From the NCBI GenBank assembly GCA_002869365.1, contig PKTA01000059.1:1-37436 (forward strand): a DNA stretch of 37,436 bases, read 5' to 3'. Numbering within the stretch: the first letter of the stretch is position 1; each line of letters begins with the position of its first letter. Source of the stretch: Marinilabiliales bacterium (lineage in GTDB: Bacteria; Bacteroidota; Bacteroidia; Bacteroidales; F082). The notes below the pieces were generated by a model. The model was given only the letters and a program-made list of their open reading frames with translations. It did not search any database and had not been told where the DNA came from. Shown here one piece after another: positions 1 through 8,369 of this stretch. The position numbers were made by a program, and so were the translations under genes.

Positions 1-1792
1 AAGTTTCTTCGGTACAAATGCTTTCCGGTCCAACTGGTGTTTCAGCCATAGGAGGTAAACTCTCCATTGTAATTATTGCATCACCAATCATAAATACATC
101 GCAATATCCGTTGTAAGCAGTTGCTGAATAATAGCCATCACCACTAAAAATTCCGAAACTTAAAACATCTCCTGTTCCGGCAATAGGACCTGCAACAGTG
201 TCGCCAGCATAATGTAAATAATAATCTACTCCGGTTTCCGATCCGCTAAGTGTAATTTCAACACCATCGCCACCTTCACAGGCATCACCACCTTCAGAAA
301 GAAAGAATTCCAGAGGTGCAGGGTTTAATGTACATTGCAATTCATTCGACCAAACACCATTTCCACAAGCATTAACAGCCTGAACTTTAATTGTATAATC
401 TCCTGAATATGTTTCCTCTGAGTTAAAATATCCTGTTGTAGAACTACCACTCATACTTCCTGCAGCTGCCGGAGTTACTTCCCAAACATATGAATCAGCA
501 TTTGCTACCGGATTGGTTGTATATTCCAAATCTAATCCCGCACAAGCTAATGTTGTTCCGCTAGGAGTATCAGGCTGTCCTACAGCATTAACAACTGTAA
601 TATAATCATACATAGTAATACTGTTTGTTGAGGAGCCGTCTGAGATCTCAAGGCTTACGTCGAAAGCACCCTCTGTATTATAGGTTATAGTTGGATTTTG
701 GTCTGTAGATGTAGCAGGAGTTCCACCTTCAAAAGTCCAGTTCCAACTTGTGGCTCCTGTACTCAAATCTGTAAAATTAACAGTACTTCCGGCACAAACA
801 ACTATTTCATCTGCTTCAAAACTTGCAGTTAATGGTACACTTTTTCTTTTAATTACACCTCCTGATCCGCATGCGTAAACAGTATTGTTAGCAGTTGTCT
901 TTATTTTATAAATATGTGAGAACCCTGCACCATCATCTTCCATCGACCAGTTGCTGCCACTATCAGTAGTTTTGTAAATATTTTCATCAGTGCCACCCAT
1001 ATAGGCGCTATCTGAATTAAAAACATGTGCTCCATAAAAGTTTTCATATCCAGTGGCAAAAGTCTGCCATGATGTTCCTCCATTGGTGGTGGATAATATT
1101 TTGCCATCTTCACCGCCCACTATTCCAAAGTCACCAACGAAGTCAACACCAAAATAATAATAGGTAAAAGTTCCGGAAGATATTTCCGACCATGTGGATC
1201 CTCCATCAGTAGATTTGGAAATTTTTTCATCGCCACCTACTGCATATAGTGTAGTTGCATTGGCGTAACATACATCCTGAATGTCTTGGTTGATTCCGGT
1301 CGCTGTTGTCCAAGTAGTACCTCCATCGTTTGTAACGTAAATAACATTACCCGAAGAATTAGTAATTGCTGCCGCAACTCCATTGTTAGCATCGTAGAAC
1401 TCGATATCTTTAAAGTACCAGTTGTCGGAACCTACCGTCATTGTAGTCCATGTGGATCCACCATCTGTAGTCTTTGCAAAATAATCATTCCAGCCTGCAA
1501 TAAAACCGGTTGTTGCTGAAACAAAACAAACGGCTTCTAATCCATCCTGGTTAGTTCCGCCTAAAACCTGAGTCCAGGTATCTCCACCGTCGGTGGTTTT
1601 AATAACAACACCTTCAGCATCGTAAGTATATTGCATACCTGCTGCATAGCCAATATCATTTTGCCCCGGGGCAAAACTAATGTCAAACAAAATATAGGAT
1701 GTACCTGTAGGTAACGTTTCCCAGATTTGGGCGCTTAATAATGTGCTTAACATTAATAAGCCTAAAGTTATTGTAAAGTAAATTTTTTTCAT
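1..1792 (-). CDS. Secreted YCF48/BNR-type beta-propeller plus PKD protein, 3' end missing (probable T9SS cargo)
   Basis: The frame runs open from the ATG at 1792 to the left edge, so about 597 residues are visible and the C-terminus is cut off. Residues 1-21 form a signal peptide (MKKIYFTITLG..., ending LLSAQ). Residues about 24-315 contain six propeller blade motifs of the type KTTDGGxTWT (near 65, 107, 153, 193, 235 and 274), as in YCF48/BNR sialidase-like propellers. Residues about 321-402 are a PKD domain (NFTDLSTG at 339, then NWTFEGG). Ig-like repeats with paired Cys follow. In Bacteroidota such proteins are usually surface-exposed or secreted and end in a T9SS sorting domain. That end lies outside the window, so secretion by T9SS is inferred. 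The gene begins one base after the stop of a small ORF (1794-1946). The substrate is unknown. Confidence 0.85.
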   Translation of the reverse strand, partial: MKKIYFTITLGLLMLSTLLSAQIWETLPTGTSYILFDISFAPGQNDIGYAAGMQYTYDAEGVVIKTTDGGDTWTQVLGGTNQDGLEAVCFVSATTGFIAGWNDYFAKTTDGGSTWTTMTVGSDNWYFKDIEFYDANNGVAAAITNSSGNVIYVTNDGGTTWTTATGINQDIQDVCYANATTLYAVGGDEKISKSTDGGSTWSEISSGTFTYYYFGVDFVGDFGIVGGEDGKILSTTNGGTSWQTFATGYENFYGAHVFNSDSAYMGGTDENIYKTTDSGSNWSMEDDGAGFSHIYKIKTTANNTVYACGSGGVIKRKSVPLTASFEADEIVVCAGSTVNFTDLSTGATSWNWTFEGGTPATSTDQNPTITYNTEGAFDVSLEISDGSSTNSITMYDYITVVNAVGQPDTPSGTTLACAGLDLEYTTNPVANADSYVWEVTPAAAGSMSGSSTTGYFNSEETYSGDYTIKVQAVNACGNGVWSNELQCTLNPAPLEFFLSEGGDACEGGDGVEITLSGSETGVDYYLHYAGDTVAGPIAGTGDVLSFGIFSGDGYYSATAYNGYCDVFMIGDAIITMESLPPMAETPVGPESICTEET

Positions 1793-1793
1793 A

Positions 1794-1946
1794 TCACTTT
1801 TTTTTTGATTTTGGTTTAATATTCTCTCTTTCCTTAGAAATTGCATCGATAATCTTTTTCATGGCGCTGGCACCATCTTTTGAATTTTCAATTATCCTGT
1901 CTAATTGCTTTTCTATTGAAGAGTCAGTTTTTTCTTTTTCCGACAT
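1794..1946 (-). CDS. Small 50-residue charged protein, tightly linked to the downstream propeller gene
   Basis: This ATG-started frame encodes 50 residues, beginning MSEKEKTDSSIEKQLDRI and ending in a Lys-rich tail (KPKSKKK). It is very hydrophilic, has no signal peptide or membrane segment, and is predicted to be mostly helical. Its TGA at 1794-1796 is followed by one base and then the ATG of the propeller/PKD gene, a spacing typical of translational coupling. No Shine-Dalgarno sequence is visible, as is normal in this phylum. I do not recognise the family. The composition (no rare codon runs, coherent amphipathic heptads) and the spacing argue for a real gene, but a fortuitous frame in a short upstream region cannot be excluded. 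Confidence 0.45.
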   Translation of the reverse strand: MSEKEKTDSSIEKQLDRIIENSKDGASAMKKIIDAISKERENIKPKSKKK

Positions 1947-2104
1947 ATCATTAAATTTCAATTGCAGTTACAAATTAAGACTACTTAAAAGTGATTCGGA
2001 AAATTATTGCATATACTTTATATATACTAGTACATTACAAATACTATACATATGAGGTTAAATAGCAGATATACAGCAAAATAATCAATATTGGGTTAAT
2101 TAGT

Positions 2105-3871
2105 TTATAGCTCTGCCAATAGGGAATATAGGTTTTCGTCAGAACTTAAATTCATCTTTTTTCTCAGGCGGTAGCGTGCTACACCAATACTATTTATGGA
2201 TTGATAAGTAATTGCAGCAATCTCCTTAGTCGACATATTTAACTTTATAAAGGCACATAGCCTAATCTCGTTTTGAGACAAATTAGGGTATTTTTCGTAA
2301 AGGTTTATATAGAAACTTGTATAGACTTGTTGAAAACGGACTTCAAATTCTTCCCATGAAAACATTTTTGAATTGTTTTCCAGTTCTGTAATCAATTCCG
2401 CAATGCGTGCTTTATTTTCTGTTTTTGCTTCTATTTTTGCTTTTTTCAGTTTTTCTGAGATGCTGATAATAAACTCATTTTTCCTTAATAAATACATTAC
2501 ATAGGTTGTAAGTTCTTTATTAGTATGTTCTAGTTTTTCCTCCAATACCTGATGTGCCAGCTCTGCTTTTCTTTTTTTATTCTTTTCAAGTTTAAGTAAT
2601 ACTATTAAAAGTGCAATTCCAAGTAAAAATATTGATGCAGCAAGTATTGTATAGAGATTATTTTGCTTTTGTTTCTGAAGTGTCAACTGATGTTCCAGTT
2701 TGTTGGCATGTAGTTTCGACTCATACTGAAGTTTCATTTCCAATTGAGTTATTTTTCTCACTGTCGACTGGCTGTTTATGCTGTCGGAATACTTCTTGAA
2801 GATTATTTGATATTCAAGGGCATTTTTATAATCACTTTTCTGTTGGTAGTATTTGCTAATATAATTGGCTGATTGAGATAGAAGCCCAATATCACCACTT
2901 TCTTCAGCAATATTATATCCATTTAATAAATTTACAATTGCTGCATCGTATTTTTCTAAGCGATATTGTATTATCCCTTTATTAATAATTGTTTCTGCAA
3001 AGAAACTTGATTTCAGCCCGGAAACTACTTTACCGAGTTTTCGTTGAATCTCAATGCTTTGATTTATGTATTCCAGAGCGGTTTCCAGATTATCTCTTTC
3101 CATCTCCAGATATCCTAATTTAAGCAAGGCATGTGCCTCTCCTTCTTTTAGGTTAATCTTTTTAAAGAGAGAAAGCCCTTCCAGGTAATAATTCTTCGCA
3201 ATTTCATAATTGCCCAATTCGATATAAATGGATCCGATATTCGTTGTTGTACCTGCAATATCAATACTATCATGGGCTAATTTGAACAGATCCAATGCAG
3301 TAGTATAGAGTTCTAAAGCCTTGTCGAGGTTATTAATATATTTATTTATTACCCCAAGATTATTGTTTAACCTTGCTAATGTAGAATTATCTATATCGGT
3401 TTTTGTTGAAAGTTCTACAGCCTTATTATATGTTTCAAGCGCTTCAGGTAAATTATCTCTGTCGATATAAATGTTGCCAAGGTTCATGTATGTGGAAAGC
3501 AATAATTCGGGTTCTTCCAGATGGTTTATTAAAATTGCTTCTGCCTTTTTAAATTCTTCTACAGCTTCAACAATATTGTTATTATTGGCATAAATACTTC
3601 CTCTTAATTTGTGTAACTTAGCGATAAGTAATTCATAATTAGAATTTTGCGCCAGTTGATATGCTTCATTAACTAATTTCAATGATGTGTCAATATCTGT
3701 ATCAAATTTTTCAAATGCCAGTTGATATAATAAATCTGCTTTTAACTCTACCTGATGACTTTGTTTTATGAGTTTTATAAGGCTGTCGCTTGAATTATTA
3801 GCCATAATTACAAAATTCATACTCATAAATAGTAAAAGAATCAATATTATTTTGAAGACTAAGTTGCGCAT
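2105..3871 (-). CDS. Membrane-anchored TPR protein with C-terminal LuxR-type HTH (putative transcriptional regulator)
   Basis: The protein has 588 residues from the first ATG of the frame. The longer version would begin at TTG (3913), and its first codons would include a TACATTTG promoter-like box. The ATG start exposes a clean signal/anchor segment (residues 1-24). Residues about 30-365 hold tandem TPR repeats with motifs such as AxxxLGNIYxxxxxxxxALE. A transmembrane segment follows at about 406-427, then a charged coiled coil (430-500), then a C-terminal helix-turn-helix around 530-575 (LSQNEIRLCAFIKLNMSTKE). This is the known Bacteroidota layout with a periplasmic TPR sensor and a cytoplasmic LuxR/GerE-like DNA-binding end. 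The TPRs probably bind a protein or peptide ligand. It lies 77 bases after a secreted NodB-like protein gene on the same strand. Its targets and ligand are unknown. Confidence 0.8.
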   Translation of the reverse strand: MRNLVFKIILILLLFMSMNFVIMANNSSDSLIKLIKQSHQVELKADLLYQLAFEKFDTDIDTSLKLVNEAYQLAQNSNYELLIAKLHKLRGSIYANNNNIVEAVEEFKKAEAILINHLEEPELLLSTYMNLGNIYIDRDNLPEALETYNKAVELSTKTDIDNSTLARLNNNLGVINKYINNLDKALELYTTALDLFKLAHDSIDIAGTTTNIGSIYIELGNYEIAKNYYLEGLSLFKKINLKEGEAHALLKLGYLEMERDNLETALEYINQSIEIQRKLGKVVSGLKSSFFAETIINKGIIQYRLEKYDAAIVNLLNGYNIAEESGDIGLLSQSANYISKYYQQKSDYKNALEYQIIFKKYSDSINSQSTVRKITQLEMKLQYESKLHANKLEHQLTLQKQKQNNLYTILAASIFLLGIALLIVLLKLEKNKKRKAELAHQVLEEKLEHTNKELTTYVMYLLRKNEFIISISEKLKKAKIEAKTENKARIAELITELENNSKMFSWEEFEVRFQQVYTSFYINLYEKYPNLSQNEIRLCAFIKLNMSTKEIAAITYQSINSIGVARYRLRKKMNLSSDENLYSLLAEL

Positions 3872-3889
3872 TCTAAAAGTAATTGTAAA

Positions 3890-3897
3890 CAAATGTA
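3890..3897 (-). promoter_or_regulatory. Candidate -7 box TACATTTG for the TPR-HTH gene
   Basis: The minus strand reads TACATTTG here, a full match to the Bacteroidota -7 consensus TAnnTTTG, with 18 bases between it and the ATG at 3871. I see no clear -33 TTG at the usual distance. The box supports the ATG start over the upstream TTG. Confidence 0.4.
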
Positions 3898-3948
3898 CAT
3901 TTTTTTTAGTCAATTAATAAAGCAGTAAGTTGGTGGTGAAAAGGTTAT

Positions 3949-6393
3949 TTAATCAATTAAGCGAATTACTTTACTTTCTCCTGCTTTTAAATCAAACCAA
4001 AAAATAATATCCTCACCTGAATTTTTTTGTTGAGGCTTAAGCCTGTCGACAAGCACAAAACTTGCCTTTCCGGCAAACGAAAGACCTATAATGTCACTAC
4101 CCGAATTATTGGTTATTTTTATCCTTCCGTCAACAAGTAATTTATACTCAACAGATTCGGTAGCAATGCGATAATCCAAATAATTTTGAATAGTAGTTAA
4201 ATTTAATTTTCCTAAGTCTCTGTATTTTGCCATTAACTCAAGAGTGGCATTAAATCCGGGCTGTGCAACTATAACCGAATCGGCATTAAACTTCCAAAAT
4301 CCTTTTTTTGGATCTACCCATGCAGGATAGCAGTGGTTAAATTTTACCGACCAATTATCAACAAAATCATTCATTACACCTTCATTGAAATAAAAATTCC
4401 ATAATCCCTCATTTTCTACAAACAATACATTAGGAGTTTGCCAATGGTAAATATTTTCGGTTTTAGTTTTGTGCTGCCACAACTCGGGGCTGGGAATATT
4501 GTATCTCCATCCTGAATATGGTTTTTCAAAACTATTTCCAAATACATTATCTAAGAATGTAAAATATTCCTCATAATAAGCATTATGCAGATATTTTACA
4601 CCATATTTTTCCCATAAATCCAGAGCATACCAGGGAGAGTCTTTTAATGTACCATCACAAATCAAGTCTTCTCTGTTATTTTGCAGCCCATTATTGTTTC
4701 CATGGTCGATCCATGAGGGAGATGCAAATTGTTTTTGCATATATTTTAAAGCCTCCTCAAGCCGAACTCTTGTTGTGGTATATTGTTCGGGTGTGTGTAA
4801 ACAAATATCATTGCCTTTTTTGTGTATATCCTTGAGGAAATAACTAAAAGCAGTATCAGTTTTTATGGTTGACTCCAGACTATTAATAAGTCCGTTGGAT
4901 GCTTCCGTATTGTTTATACTGTCAGGATTGTCGTAAAATACACTTTTAGTTACAGGTATATTATATTTTATAAACCCCCCAGTGGCGGAATCCGGATTTG
5001 ATATTGCTTCACTTCCAAAGTATGTAGCTCTATTGGTTCTTATGTCAGTATAATCAGCATGTTCAGTCCAAATATATGTGGCTTCAAAACCATTTGGATT
5101 TTTCATAAAACGCGCTATACTTCCATTCTTTCTTCCGGCGTAAGCCGAAAATTTATTGCTTGTTTTTTGCAAAAACTTATATGAACTTTTCGATTGGTCC
5201 AGTTTATAATTATTGCTATCAGGCATCAAAGGGAAACGGAAAAACGGATGATCTTTTTCCCAATCCAAATTTATTAACATTTGTGATTTTTCTTTATTGT
5301 ACTGAAGAGAAGACACATCCGGGCAATGATAAATGAGAAAAGAATTTTCATTATCACCAGTCTTTAATCCTTCTTTGTCGAGCCAATATTCATCGCCAAT
5401 ATATGATGTTTGAATCTGCCTGTTGAATTTATATATTTCAGAGGCTGGCTGTGCAATATCAAATACTAAAGCCAACCGGCTGACTTCAGTGGATTTTTTA
5501 AATCTTTGGCTGGTTTCAAAATCAATTCTGGATGAATAATTATCACATATCAATTTCAATTTCAGGTTTATAAACTTGTTATTTCCTTTGAAAATTAATA
5601 CGGTTTTACCATCTTTTTCTCTTGTATTTTTTAGTTCCAATGAATTAATAATATTCTGTTTAACATCATCAACTTCTAAAATCCACCTTATGTTATTAAT
5701 AATTGGATCCATATTTTTTCCGTAAACGGAGATAGAATTTTTATCATTGTCATAATAAACAGAATAATGTGTATTGGAAAATAAATATGATGAATTTTCA
5801 AATGTTGGGTTAATGCTATCCAATACAAATTCAGGCATATACGACTGATTATTGAGTTTTTCAAATTCTATTTTTAAATCATCAATCCCAATTTTATTTT
5901 TCCCTGTGGGATTCCAGAAGAAGGCTTTTAGTTTTCCATTTACCGCTATATCAGCCGGAATACTTACTGAGTCGTGGAACATAAACCATTTTTCCTTTTC
6001 CAGAATTAATTCGCCTACAGGCACCCCTTTCCAGAAAATTTCATTTCCGTTTTTTGTAATGATAATAACAAATACTGCTTCAGGGAAACTAGTGTCGGCA
6101 ATTGTCCATCCCTCAATTTTCATTTTGATATTATTGGACTTTAAGTTTTCAGGAAAGTCCATTTCAACTCCTAAGCCGTATTGTTCCAATGAATCAGTTA
6201 AAGAAAAACCATAACCCGAATGGCCCAACCCGGTTACAAAAGTTGAGGAGCCAATCCAAAAACCTTCACTGTATTCTCCTTCAAGATCATTAAAATATGT
6301 TTGTGCCTCTGCTTTAACAACTGTAAAGAAAACAACTATAATTGCTATTAATGTTATTATAAAATTATGTAGAGGTTTTCTTTTTTCCATCAT
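3949..6393 (-). CDS. Large secreted protein with N-terminal jelly-roll-like region and NodB-like (polysaccharide deacetylase-type) motifs
   Basis: The protein has 814 residues and a signal peptide ending around AEA-Q (30/31). Residues about 32-178 are beta-rich and end in IGIDDLKIEF, resembling carbohydrate-binding or choice-of-anchor jelly-roll modules. The middle (about 200-480) is beta-rich with no motif I can name. Around 443-450 is TEHADYTD, and at 530-536 ICLHTPE, which look like the first Asp and the H(S/T)xxH-type motifs of NodB/polysaccharide deacetylase barrels, although the second His of the usual motif is not obvious. DHGNNNG follows at 563-569. The last 70 residues look like a beta-sandwich. 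A role on extracellular or cell-surface polysaccharide is inferred. An alternative is a catalytically altered barrel in the same superfamily. It may be co-transcribed with the TPR-HTH regulator downstream. Confidence 0.5.
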   Translation of the reverse strand: MMEKRKPLHNFIITLIAIIVVFFTVVKAEAQTYFNDLEGEYSEGFWIGSSTFVTGLGHSGYGFSLTDSLEQYGLGVEMDFPENLKSNNIKMKIEGWTIADTSFPEAVFVIIITKNGNEIFWKGVPVGELILEKEKWFMFHDSVSIPADIAVNGKLKAFFWNPTGKNKIGIDDLKIEFEKLNNQSYMPEFVLDSINPTFENSSYLFSNTHYSVYYDNDKNSISVYGKNMDPIINNIRWILEVDDVKQNIINSLELKNTREKDGKTVLIFKGNNKFINLKLKLICDNYSSRIDFETSQRFKKSTEVSRLALVFDIAQPASEIYKFNRQIQTSYIGDEYWLDKEGLKTGDNENSFLIYHCPDVSSLQYNKEKSQMLINLDWEKDHPFFRFPLMPDSNNYKLDQSKSSYKFLQKTSNKFSAYAGRKNGSIARFMKNPNGFEATYIWTEHADYTDIRTNRATYFGSEAISNPDSATGGFIKYNIPVTKSVFYDNPDSINNTEASNGLINSLESTIKTDTAFSYFLKDIHKKGNDICLHTPEQYTTTRVRLEEALKYMQKQFASPSWIDHGNNNGLQNNREDLICDGTLKDSPWYALDLWEKYGVKYLHNAYYEEYFTFLDNVFGNSFEKPYSGWRYNIPSPELWQHKTKTENIYHWQTPNVLFVENEGLWNFYFNEGVMNDFVDNWSVKFNHCYPAWVDPKKGFWKFNADSVIVAQPGFNATLELMAKYRDLGKLNLTTIQNYLDYRIATESVEYKLLVDGRIKITNNSGSDIIGLSFAGKASFVLVDRLKPQQKNSGEDIIFWFDLKAGESKVIRLID

Positions 6394-6433
6394 TAATTAC
6401 TTCCTGATTATCTATATCACATATTTAAACCCT

Positions 6434-6441
6434 CAAAAATA
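6434..6441 (-). promoter_or_regulatory. Candidate -7 box TATTTTTG for the NodB-like secreted protein gene
   Basis: The minus strand reads TATTTTTG, matching TAnnTTTG, 40 bases before the ATG at 6393. No -33 TTG is apparent. The intergenic region 6394-6626 lies between divergent genes and otherwise holds only AT-rich sequence. Confidence 0.3.
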
Positions 6442-6626
6442 TATTATAAATCTCATATTTATATGTATTAAGAATATTTTAGAATGACTTTATTAAATGT
6501 ACCCACATAAGTGAAAGTAAATCAGAAGTATATCTCGCTAATTAGCAATTGAAAATCAGGCAATTTTATTTAGTTATTTCTTCTTTAAGATTGATTTTAT
6601 GCTTTAGTTTGCAAAAAATTATAATA

Positions 6627-7214
6627 ATGGAATTATTCGATACATCCTCGCTTTGGTTTACTTACGGGACATTACCTTTTTTGATTTTTTTATCCAGAAT
6701 TATTGACGTTTCTCTGGATACTTTAAGAATTGTTTTTATTTCAAAAGGAGATAAACTTATTGCACCTATACTTGGATTTTTTGAAATTTTAATTTGGTTA
6801 ATGGCCATTACCAGAATAATGCAAAATCTTGATAACATTAGTTGTTACCTTGCCTATGCGGGAGGTTTTGCTGCCGGAAATTATATAGGTTTGAAAATAG
6901 AAGAGAAACTGGCAATGGGAATTCAAATGTTCAGAATTATTACCCAAAAAGATGCTTCACTCCTCATAGAATATCTTTCAGAAAGTGGTTTTGGCGCTAC
7001 AGCAATTGAGGCCAGTGGGATAAATGGTAAAGTGCATGTTATTTATTCGGTAGTAAAAAGAAGTGAAAACATGAAAATGATTGAAATTATTAATAAATTT
7101 AACCCTAACGCCTTTTATTCCATTGAAGATATAAGAAAAGTAAATGAAATGAATCCTACTGTGGGTGTAAGCAAAAACAAAATTATTCCTCGCTGGATGA
7201 GAAAAGGAAGATAG
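6627..7214 (+). CDS. DUF2179/DUF5698 (UPF0316) membrane protein
   Basis: The ATG at 6627 gives 195 residues. The open frame begins earlier at 6549, but those codons add an unlikely N-terminus in front of MELFDTSSLW, which matches the usual start of this family. Residues about 12-85 form three membrane helices with the conserved stretch RIIDVSLDTLRIV (24-36), typical of the DUF5698 membrane part. Residues about 100-175 form a soluble alpha/beta domain of the DUF2179 type (FRIITQKD...GFGATAIEASG). The family is widespread in bacteria and lacks an established function. It is the first of several genes on the plus strand, but the 144-base gap to the next gene suggests a separate unit. Confidence 0.85.
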   Translation: MELFDTSSLWFTYGTLPFLIFLSRIIDVSLDTLRIVFISKGDKLIAPILGFFEILIWLMAITRIMQNLDNISCYLAYAGGFAAGNYIGLKIEEKLAMGIQMFRIITQKDASLLIEYLSESGFGATAIEASGINGKVHVIYSVVKRSENMKMIEIINKFNPNAFYSIEDIRKVNEMNPTVGVSKNKIIPRWMRKGR

Positions 7215-7358
7215 AAATTGCTGATTTCCTATTAAAGCAAAGAGAAACTAACTTTTGCAATTTAAATTGATTTTAAATAAGCCTTAAAATAGCACCAACT
7301 TCATAAATAACAGGATTTTTACAATAACTTTATACACTAATTTAAATTCCAGTGTTTT

Positions 7359-8297
7359 ATGAAGAATTTATACTTGTTTGTTGTGGTTGCCTTAGTAGTT
7401 TCTTCCTGTTCAAATATTATGGATGAAAAAGTAAATACCAAAGGATATGAAGATTACCTTAATATCATAAATAGTACTGATACTCTCGACACACGCCAGA
7501 AAGAATATATAATTACGCAGTCGAAAGAAATGATAATCCAGGCCGGTATTGCTGAAAAAGAAATGACTTCCATAGGCCTTAAAAGGGACACTTCCGAAAT
7601 ACAAACCTTCGGAGAGTTCTTTTCCGATGTTGCCAATTTGTGGAAAAGCAGAAATGCTCAACTTAAAAAACAAATGCAGGCCAATATAATTATAGATACT
7701 TCCAATTTACAAGTGATAGTAAGAAAATCACATGTGGAAATGGGTGAAATAGTAAACAAGGAATTGAGTTTTGTGAAAATAAAAAAATACCCCTATAAAA
7801 GTTATTATTGGTGTATCGATTATACCTTAAAAGCCGAGGGCTCGGCAATTGTAAATCATAATATTAAAAATCTGGATGGCTTTGCCTTGAACGATTTATA
7901 CGAAAACTGGTTTACAAAAGTTTACGATAGTTTGTATGAATTTACTGTAACTGCAAATAAATATACCTGTTATCATGATTACGACAGGGAAAAGGAAAAT
8001 ATCACCTATTACGACTGGCAGAAATATTATGAAAAAGGCTATTTCCCTGATTATATTATAAAACGCCGTGCCAAAAAGGAAATAAAAAAACTGGAAGAAA
8101 GATTCGACAGGCTGAATAAAGTAAGTTTCATACTAAACAAAATTTCTCTTAGCGGAAACCCACCTTTGGGAACAGAAAGCATTGATAATGAATTTCTCTC
8201 GGATACGGAATATAAAGAGTGGAAATCAATTGGGATTATTAAAAACGACTCGGCTACCATAAAGAGGCTTATGGTAAAGTATGGCATAAATAATTAA
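7359..8297 (+). CDS. Hypothetical lipoprotein
   Basis: The protein has 312 residues and a lipoprotein signal peptide: a hydrophobic stretch, then VVSSC with the lipidated Cys at residue 17. The mature part is highly charged, with helical segments around 20-115 and Lys/Tyr-rich segments around 135-260 (for example the KYPYKSYYWCIDYTL region). I recognise no domain. A TAACTTTA sequence upstream is one base off the -7 consensus. It precedes the fucosidase pair by 72 bases, which is compatible with, but does not prove, shared transcription. The protein is probably anchored to the periplasmic or outer face of a membrane. Confidence 0.75.
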   Translation: MKNLYLFVVVALVVSSCSNIMDEKVNTKGYEDYLNIINSTDTLDTRQKEYIITQSKEMIIQAGIAEKEMTSIGLKRDTSEIQTFGEFFSDVANLWKSRNAQLKKQMQANIIIDTSNLQVIVRKSHVEMGEIVNKELSFVKIKKYPYKSYYWCIDYTLKAEGSAIVNHNIKNLDGFALNDLYENWFTKVYDSLYEFTVTANKYTCYHDYDREKENITYYDWQKYYEKGYFPDYIIKRRAKKEIKKLEERFDRLNKVSFILNKISLSGNPPLGTESIDNEFLSDTEYKEWKSIGIIKNDSATIKRLMVKYGINN

Positions 8298-8369
8298 ATC
8301 TTCTGATTTAAATTTCTCTAATTTACTATCCAATAATGTTTGTATTTTTAGCCGTCAAAATCAAACATT

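Noticed and set aside
901-1113. 70-codon minus-strand frame inside the propeller gene
   Set aside because: It is out of frame with the propeller/PKD reading frame, which continues through this region to the window edge.
1140-1620. Regular repeats that might suggest a CRISPR array or DNA satellite
   Set aside because: They are coding repeats (KTTDGGxTWT blades), degenerate at DNA level and in frame.
5852-6214. 120-codon plus-strand frame
   Set aside because: It lies entirely antisense to the signal-peptide-bearing 814-residue protein and has a Phe/Ser/Ile-rich composition typical of AT-rich antisense.
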